Origin: CAG-917 sp051883555
GTDB taxonomy: Bacteria > Bacillota > Clostridia > Christensenellales > CAG-917
Reading direction: 5' to 3'
NCBI GenBank assembly: GCA_051883555.1
Contig: JBJETY010000050.1
Span: 1-43,728, forward strand
Length of the DNA stretch: 43,728 bases
Below, piece after piece: positions 39,971 to 43,728 of this stretch (position 1 is its first letter; every line of letters begins with the position of its first letter). Both the position numbers and the translations under genes were made by a program. The notes beneath the pieces were generated by a model that saw nothing but the letters and a program-made list of their open reading frames with translations, was not told the DNA's origin and did not search any database.

Positions 39971-40095
39971 AAATCCCCCGAACGGTTATAAAAATTTAAT
40001 TTTGTTTATCCTTATTTCAAAATTCCAACAAAAACTTTAAAGCAAAGCCCGTCAAACGCACTGTTATAATTCAACGAAAATATCCTTAAACGACT

Positions 40096-40362
40096 TTAAA
40101 GTAAAGCCGCTATTTCGTCATAACTCTTTCCCAATTCTATCATCGCATAAATCCGAGCGGAAAAGGTAACCAATACTTCGTCTACGCCCAATCTGCTTTT
40201 TAATTCTTTTTCGGTTTCAGATTTCAATTCCTTACGCTCAGACGAGGTAAATATAGGTTCGGTTATGAGCGCCGCTATCGCTTTCCCGTCTTTTAAAACG
40301 TATGCGCATTGCAAAATTTTTTCATCGCTTATAATAATTTTAGATTCCGTAACGTATTCCAT
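40096..40362 (-). CDS. Small protein of unknown function, YhcN/YlaJ-like segment
   Basis: 88 residues from the ATG at 40362 with GGGAGGGA upstream (excellent ribosome binding site). The order beta-strand CAYVLKDGKAIAALITEP, charged helix SERKELKSETEKELKSRL, strand VDEVLVTFSARIYAMIELG, short helix matches the ferredoxin-like unit of sporulation lipoproteins YhcN/YlaJ, but there is no signal peptide or lipobox, so it would stay inside the cell. It follows rsfS at some 340 nt distance and pdp lies 125 nt downstream. The likeness is weak; function unknown. Confidence 0.6.
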   Translation of the reverse strand: MEYVTESKIIISDEKILQCAYVLKDGKAIAALITEPIFTSSERKELKSETEKELKSRLGVDEVLVTFSARIYAMIELGKSYDEIAALL

Positions 40363-40701
40363 AATCCCTCCCGACAAATTCTTCCCTTTGCGGAAAAATT
40401 TATTCAGAAAGGATTTCGGGGTACGCCGAAAAACAAACGTCGTTTTAAATTCAACTCGGTTTTGCTTTTATCTTTGTTTCGAGCATATCCCAATAAAATT
40501 TTTGCAATGACTTTTTACAATGATGCAATGAATTTTTGCAATGAATTTAAATTATCTGCAACGCTTTATAGCGATTACGTTTCAATATACGCTTATTATA
40601 CGCTTATTTCAAAATACGTTTATTTCAAACAGCTTTTAAACGCAATATCGCTGAAATTTAACTGCGATTTTTCGGATAACGGCGAAAATTTCGTTATCGA
40701 T
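40363..40701. other. Gap between the small protein gene and rsfS
   Basis: 339 nt with decayed repeats of TTTTTGCAATGAA (40495-40550) and other AT-rich words. No promoter or RNA structure recognised. Long plus-strand frames crossing it are shadows of rsfS. Confidence 0.4.
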
Positions 40702-41058
40702 TTAACCGTTAAAAACCTCAACGTTGCCGCCGTCGCCGTTAGCCCATATTTTTTCAAGGTTGTAAAACATTCTCACCTGGTCGTAAAACACGTGTACCAT
40801 AATCGAACCGAAATCTACTACAGCCCATTTGCCGTCTCTTATGCCGTCCGTATGAGTGGCTTTGACGTCAAAATCTTTACTCATTTTTTCGACTACGTTT
40901 TCGGCAAGAGCTCTGACTTGCGACGTACTTCTTCCTGTTGCAATGATAAAATAATCGCAAATCGTCGTTTTATCGTCGACTTTAATAGCCACGACGTCCA
41001 TACCGTGTTTTTCAAGCAAAAGCTTGCAAATTTCGTCTTTCATCTCTTGTATATTCAT
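40702..41058 (-). CDS. rsfS: Ribosomal silencing factor RsfS
   Basis: 118 residues. It binds L14 and blocks subunit joining in poor nutrient conditions. Markers: VAIKVDDKTTICDYFIIATG, STSQVRALAENVVEKM, and DGIRDGKWAVVDFGSIMVHV followed by FYDQVRMFYNLEKIW. It follows the NadD-YqeK gene by three bases, with AAGGAGTG ahead; same order as Bacillus yqeJ-yqeK-yqeL. Confidence 0.95.
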   Translation of the reverse strand: MNIQEMKDEICKLLLEKHGMDVVAIKVDDKTTICDYFIIATGRSTSQVRALAENVVEKMSKDFDVKATHTDGIRDGKWAVVDFGSIMVHVFYDQVRMFYNLEKIWANGDGGNVEVFNG

Positions 41059-41061
41059 AAT

Positions 41062-42171
41062 TCACTCCTTATTGTTCATAATATAAAATTCAAACGCTTC
41101 CTGCGTTAAAGGATACATACCCTTCTTTTTTGACAATACGTAAAAATAACTTGACGACAGACACGCTTTAAAGCCTATTTCAAAGTCGTTTTTCATAACC
41201 TGCAAAAGTCTTTCTATATCCGGACGGTCTTCGCTGAGCATATCTGCCGAATAAATCAACTTTTCAAGCGTAGTCATTTCCGCCTTTCCCGTAGTATGGT
41301 ATTTTATTGAAGATAATATTTCTTTATCGCGAATTCCGAAATCTCTTTCTGCTTTTAACGCACCCAAAAACTGATGCAGAACAGGCGTGCCGATTGCGTC
41401 CTGAGGAACGTCGAAACCGTCCAACGACAACCTTTGCTTCGCATTGTCGTGCAATAGTCCTGCCATTAAACATTTATACGGATCAAGATTCAAACCGTGA
41501 AGCCGGTTAAGTTCGACAGCCCTGTACGCCACAGCTCTCGAATGAAGAAATAAATCGTCGGTTTGCATTCCTTTAAGTTTGTCCAAGACCTCGCCTAACT
41601 GATTGAAATAAGGTTTGACTTTTTCAATCATAGGAACGTCGGTATCCAGTCCGAGCATAAGACGCGTTCTGAGCAACGTACTCGAAACCGCCTTGCCTTC
41701 ATAATCTGTTTTTATAATATCCGCATTATATTTTTTTCTAAAGTATTCTATTTTTTCATCGATTCCACTATAGCCGGTGCGATCGCAGACAAGTAAGGTT
41801 GCAAGGCTCATAACTTTTTCAGGATTGTGCCAACTTTCCAGAGTAAGCAAACTGTCGCCGCCTATAAGATAATAAAGCTTGTCGTATTCTTTTTTAAAAC
41901 ATTCAAGAATTTCGCTTGCATAGTTGTCATCGCCGCGGCGGAATTCGATATCGCTTATTTCATAATCGATTCCGACTCCTTTCAAAGTCTCGTCAATCAG
42001 TTTGACTCTGGTTTCAAAATCTATAACCGCTTTCGACTTGTGAGGAGGCAAAAACGTAGGAACGATAATGGTTTTGCCCTTAAAACCGAGATTTTTTATG
42101 CTGTTAATTAAAATATTTACGTGTTCTGAATGTAGGGGGTCAAACGCTCCGCCGAAAATCAATGCTTCCAT
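41062..42171 (-). CDS. nadD-yqeK: Fusion: NadD nicotinate-nucleotide adenylyltransferase + YqeK HD hydrolase
   Basis: 369 residues from the ATG at 42171. Residues 1-195 match NadD: GGAFDPLHSEHVNI (7-20), FLPPHKS (46-52), LIGGDSLLTLESWHNPE (102-118) and AVSSTLLRTRL (161-171). It makes deamido-NAD from nicotinate mononucleotide. Residues 200-369 match YqeK: LHSRAVAYRAVEL (His210), GLLHDNAK (His241-Asp242), VLHQFLGA (His266) and IKYHTTG (His292); YqeK proteins hydrolyse diadenosine tetraphosphate. In Bacilli these are two adjacent genes. No ribosome binding site precedes the ATG; a promoter placed exactly for a leaderless mRNA does. An ATG 18 bases earlier (42189) is the alternative. Confidence 0.92.
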   Translation of the reverse strand: MEALIFGGAFDPLHSEHVNILINSIKNLGFKGKTIIVPTFLPPHKSKAVIDFETRVKLIDETLKGVGIDYEISDIEFRRGDDNYASEILECFKKEYDKLYYLIGGDSLLTLESWHNPEKVMSLATLLVCDRTGYSGIDEKIEYFRKKYNADIIKTDYEGKAVSSTLLRTRLMLGLDTDVPMIEKVKPYFNQLGEVLDKLKGMQTDDLFLHSRAVAYRAVELNRLHGLNLDPYKCLMAGLLHDNAKQRLSLDGFDVPQDAIGTPVLHQFLGALKAERDFGIRDKEILSSIKYHTTGKAEMTTLEKLIYSADMLSEDRPDIERLLQVMKNDFEIGFKACLSSSYFYVLSKKKGMYPLTQEAFEFYIMNNKE

Positions 42172-42177
42172 AAAATT

Positions 42178-42206
42178 ATTATAATACATAATTATTTTTT
42201 CTTCAA
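42178..42206 (-). promoter_or_regulatory. Promoter of nadD-yqeK, giving a leaderless transcript
   Basis: Minus strand TTGAAG (42201-42206), 17-base spacer, consensus TATAAT (42178-42183). Six bases (AATTTT) separate the -10 hexamer from the ATG at 42171, so the natural start of transcription is the A of the start codon. Confidence 0.6.
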
Positions 42207-42247
42207 GTTTGTTGTTTAAAATTTCAGATGAAGTCAACAATATTTTT

Positions 42248-43036
42248 ATGAATAAAAAAGTCGATTTCGTTGCCATTTTCTGTATCACCTATATGCTGCT
42301 GTTTGTAGTGTTTAAAAACTACCTCTTAAAACCGTTGCCGTCGATTTTCGTAGCCTTTGTATGCGCTCTTACGGTTATTGTCACCATATACGCTATCTGC
42401 AACAATAAACGGCCTTACTCATACGACAGATTGTTAAAAGAGTTTATAAAAAAACCGCAACTTGCAATCAATCTCGTATCTAAGTGTCTTAAAAATCCAA
42501 CGCTTATCCGAGGCGAAAATTACGTTGCTAGCGACAATGCAATAATTTTCTTTATGTACAAGTTTTCGCCGTTGGGGCCGCAGGATATACTGAGCATTAT
42601 AAACGTTTGTAAAAGTCTTAAAATCAATAAAGCATACGTCGCTACAAAAGCAATAGACCGCCGCTCGTACAGTTTGTTGGATGATGAAAAAATTTCACTA
42701 TCCGTTCTGCCCGTTTCAAGCGTTTTCAAATTCTTAAAAAACGAAAACGCTTTGCCGGATCTTAAAAAATCAAAAATTAAAATCAATTTAAGAGGACTTC
42801 TGGCAACTTTCCTCGACCGTCAGAATATGCGATTCTACATTTTCAGCGGAACGATATTAATTTCGTTGTCGTTTATTACCCCGCTTACGGGATACTACGT
42901 TTTTTGCGGTTCGATGAGTTATCTTATGGCACTTTTATGTCTCTCACCACTAGGCAAAGGAAGCTTTAAAAAAGAAAAGATATTCGAATCGTTTAAAGGT
43001 AACCAAATTACTATCGAAGACTGTTTGGAAAAATAA
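42248..43036 (+). CDS. Membrane protein of unknown function with central cytoplasmic domain
   Basis: 262 residues from the ATG at 42248. Two membrane segments near the start (FVAIFCITYMLLFVVF and FVAFVCALTVIVTIYAI), a soluble middle (about 55-190) with DNAIIFFMYKFSPLGPQDIL, SLKINKAYVATKA and ISLSVLPVSSVFKFLKN, then two more membrane segments (FYIFSGTILISLSF and MSYLMALLCLSPLG) and a charged tail. The alternating strand/helix look of the middle suggests an alpha/beta fold; no catalytic motif is visible. Divergent to nadD-yqeK across 76 bp. No ribosome binding site ahead of the ATG; TTG codons at 42209-42212 extend the frame. I do not recognise the family. Confidence 0.75.
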   Translation: MNKKVDFVAIFCITYMLLFVVFKNYLLKPLPSIFVAFVCALTVIVTIYAICNNKRPYSYDRLLKEFIKKPQLAINLVSKCLKNPTLIRGENYVASDNAIIFFMYKFSPLGPQDILSIINVCKSLKINKAYVATKAIDRRSYSLLDDEKISLSVLPVSSVFKFLKNENALPDLKKSKIKINLRGLLATFLDRQNMRFYIFSGTILISLSFITPLTGYYVFCGSMSYLMALLCLSPLGKGSFKKEKIFESFKGNQITIEDCLEK

Positions 43037-43044
43037 ATTTACTA

Positions 43045-43073
43045 TTGACAAACGCAAAACAGACATTTAAAAT
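43045..43073 (+). promoter_or_regulatory. Promoter of the flavin reductase/rubredoxin gene
   Basis: TTGACA (43045-43050), 17-base spacer, TAAAAT (43068-43073), then CGGAGGTG at 43083 and the ATG at 43096; close to consensus. Confidence 0.75.
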
Positions 43074-43095
43074 TACCTTAAACGGAGGTGAATTT

Positions 43096-43728
43096 ATGGA
43101 CAAATCTGCTATATTTAAAATCAGTTACGGACTTTACGTTTTATCGGCAAAAAACGCAGATAAATTTAATGCCTGCATCATAAATACGTTTATGCAAATC
43201 ACGGATAACCCTCTCACGGCAATTATATCCGTAAATAAATCGAATCTTACTCACGATTTAATAATGAAAAACAAAGAATGCAATATCTCTGTTCTTTCAA
43301 CCGCTGCCGATTTCGAGCTTTTTAAAAGATTCGGCTTCCAATCAGGCAAAAACGTCGATAAATTCAACGGGTTCGATGCTTACGCATTATCCGAAAACGG
43401 ATTACCTTACGTAACATACGGCACAAACGCATACGTTTCGGCAAAAGTTTTAACCACTGCCGATTGCGGCTCGCATACTATTTTTACAGTCGAAATAACG
43501 GACGCCGCAACGATTAATTCGGAAGAAAGTCTTACCTATGCGTATTATCACAAATACGTAAAACCTCAACCGGCGACAAAAAAAGTAAAAGGCTATCGTT
43601 GCTCGATATGCGGATACGTTTACGATGGCGAAACGTTGCCTGAAGATTACGTCTGCCCTCTTTGCAAACACGGTGCAGAATTTTTTGAAAAAATAAACGA
43701 TTTAAATGCGGAGGATAAAAAAACTATG
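43096..43728 (+). CDS. Flavin reductase-rubredoxin fusion (high-molecular-weight rubredoxin), end not in window
   Basis: 211 codons, no stop inside the window. Residues 1-155 match the flavin reductase-like split-barrel domain: INTFMQITDNPLTAIISVNK, NKECNISVLSTAADFELFKRFGF, GFDAYALSENGLPYV, TIFTVEITDAATINSEESLTY. Residues 165-205 form a short rubredoxin: YRCSICGYVYDGETLPEDYV followed by CPLCKHG (two Cys pairs), with the loop between the pairs trimmed as in Hrb-type proteins. Such proteins pass electrons from NADH or ferredoxin to oxygen- or peroxide-reducing partners in anaerobes. GCGGAGG appears 12 nt before the last ATG (43726), which might be the start of the next, overlapping gene. Confidence 0.9.
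   Translation, partial: MDKSAIFKISYGLYVLSAKNADKFNACIINTFMQITDNPLTAIISVNKSNLTHDLIMKNKECNISVLSTAADFELFKRFGFQSGKNVDKFNGFDAYALSENGLPYVTYGTNAYVSAKVLTTADCGSHTIFTVEITDAATINSEESLTYAYYHKYVKPQPATKKVKGYRCSICGYVYDGETLPEDYVCPLCKHGAEFFEKINDLNAEDKKTM

Noticed and set aside
40309..41109. Long plus-strand open frame (266 codons) across the rsfS region
   Set aside because: It has no ribosome binding site, its translation is full of Phe, Tyr, His and Cys in the manner of antisense frames, and it lies opposite the clearly conserved rsfS.
1..43728. CRISPR arrays, phage, IS elements, tRNA or rRNA genes
   Set aside because: Looked for spaced identical repeats, transposase or integrase motifs and tRNA/rRNA signatures; none was seen. 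The tandem repeats found are short, unspaced and decayed.

Overview
The window reads as a chromosomal segment from a low-GC, AT-rich member of the Clostridia, most likely an uncultured, anaerobic, gut-type lineage. The evidence is Bacillota-style gene order (yqfC-yqfD, pgpH-ybeY-era-recO, nadD-yqeK-rsfS, sua5-ywlE), retained sporulation genes (yqfC, yqfD), an FMN riboswitch, strong AGGAGG-type ribosome binding sites, a rubredoxin-type flavin reductase, and the gut-Clostridia gene pair of a GGGtGRT protein with an Fe-S scaffold-like protein. I see no phage, IS element, CRISPR array, rRNA or tRNA. Nearly all genes lie on the minus strand; only three (ferritin-like at 1581, membrane protein at 42248, flavin reductase/rubredoxin at 43096) are on the plus strand.

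Layout, left to right. 1-2.1 kb: 5' end of an O-acetylhomoserine sulfhydrylase gene, smpB, secG, and a divergent ferritin-like gene. 2.5-6.6 kb: an operon recO, lipoprotein, sua5 and an arginine/tyrosine phosphatase gene, with promoter at 6618-6645 and terminator at 2381-2408. 7-11.4 kb: yqfC-yqfD, a pgpH-like gene, ybeY and era, a shrunken version of the Bacillus block without phoH, dgkA and cdd. 12-15.8 kb: pepF, a doubly anchored lipoprotein, dnaB. 16.1-22 kb: parE-like, parC-like and a DUF1846 gene in one tight operon. 22.5-24.3 kb: Fe-S scaffold-like gene and GGGtGRT gene under a strong promoter with an upstream palindrome. 24.5-30.9 kb: single genes each with its own clear promoter or terminator (zinc-ribbon membrane protein, cytidylate kinase-like, comEC, pyrophosphatase, isocitrate dehydrogenase). 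31-34.5 kb: alpha/beta hydrolase, membrane-anchored MurF-like ligase, Ddl. 34.8-37.5 kb: an FMN riboswitch driving a RibU-TsaE fusion, then tsaB and rimI. 38-40 kb: pyrimidine nucleoside phosphorylase and deoC. 40-43.7 kb: a small unknown protein, rsfS, a NadD-YqeK fusion, and the two plus-strand genes.

How the genes fit together. Three of the four bacterial t6A tRNA-modification genes are here (sua5/tsaC, tsaE, tsaB). Peptidoglycan precursor synthesis is represented by Ddl and MurF acting in succession (D-Ala-D-Ala made, then added). Nucleoside salvage is a phosphorylase plus DeoC. Cyclic/dinucleotide signalling may be served by the PgpH-like and YqeK HD domains. Ribosome/RNA quality control is served by SmpB, YbeY, Era, RsfS.

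The most unusual item is the single gene joining the riboflavin transporter subunit RibU to the t6A ATPase TsaE, placed behind a complete FMN riboswitch and intrinsic terminator, so that a translation-fidelity function appears to be under flavin control. Also notable: a PgpH without its extracellular sensor, a MurF whose N-terminal domain is replaced by a membrane domain, a NadD-YqeK fusion with a promoter placed for leaderless transcription, a probable ATT start codon, a topoisomerase subunit with Gly at the quinolone-anchoring acidic position, and degenerate 12-17 nt tandem repeats that recur in the AT-rich intergenic gaps.
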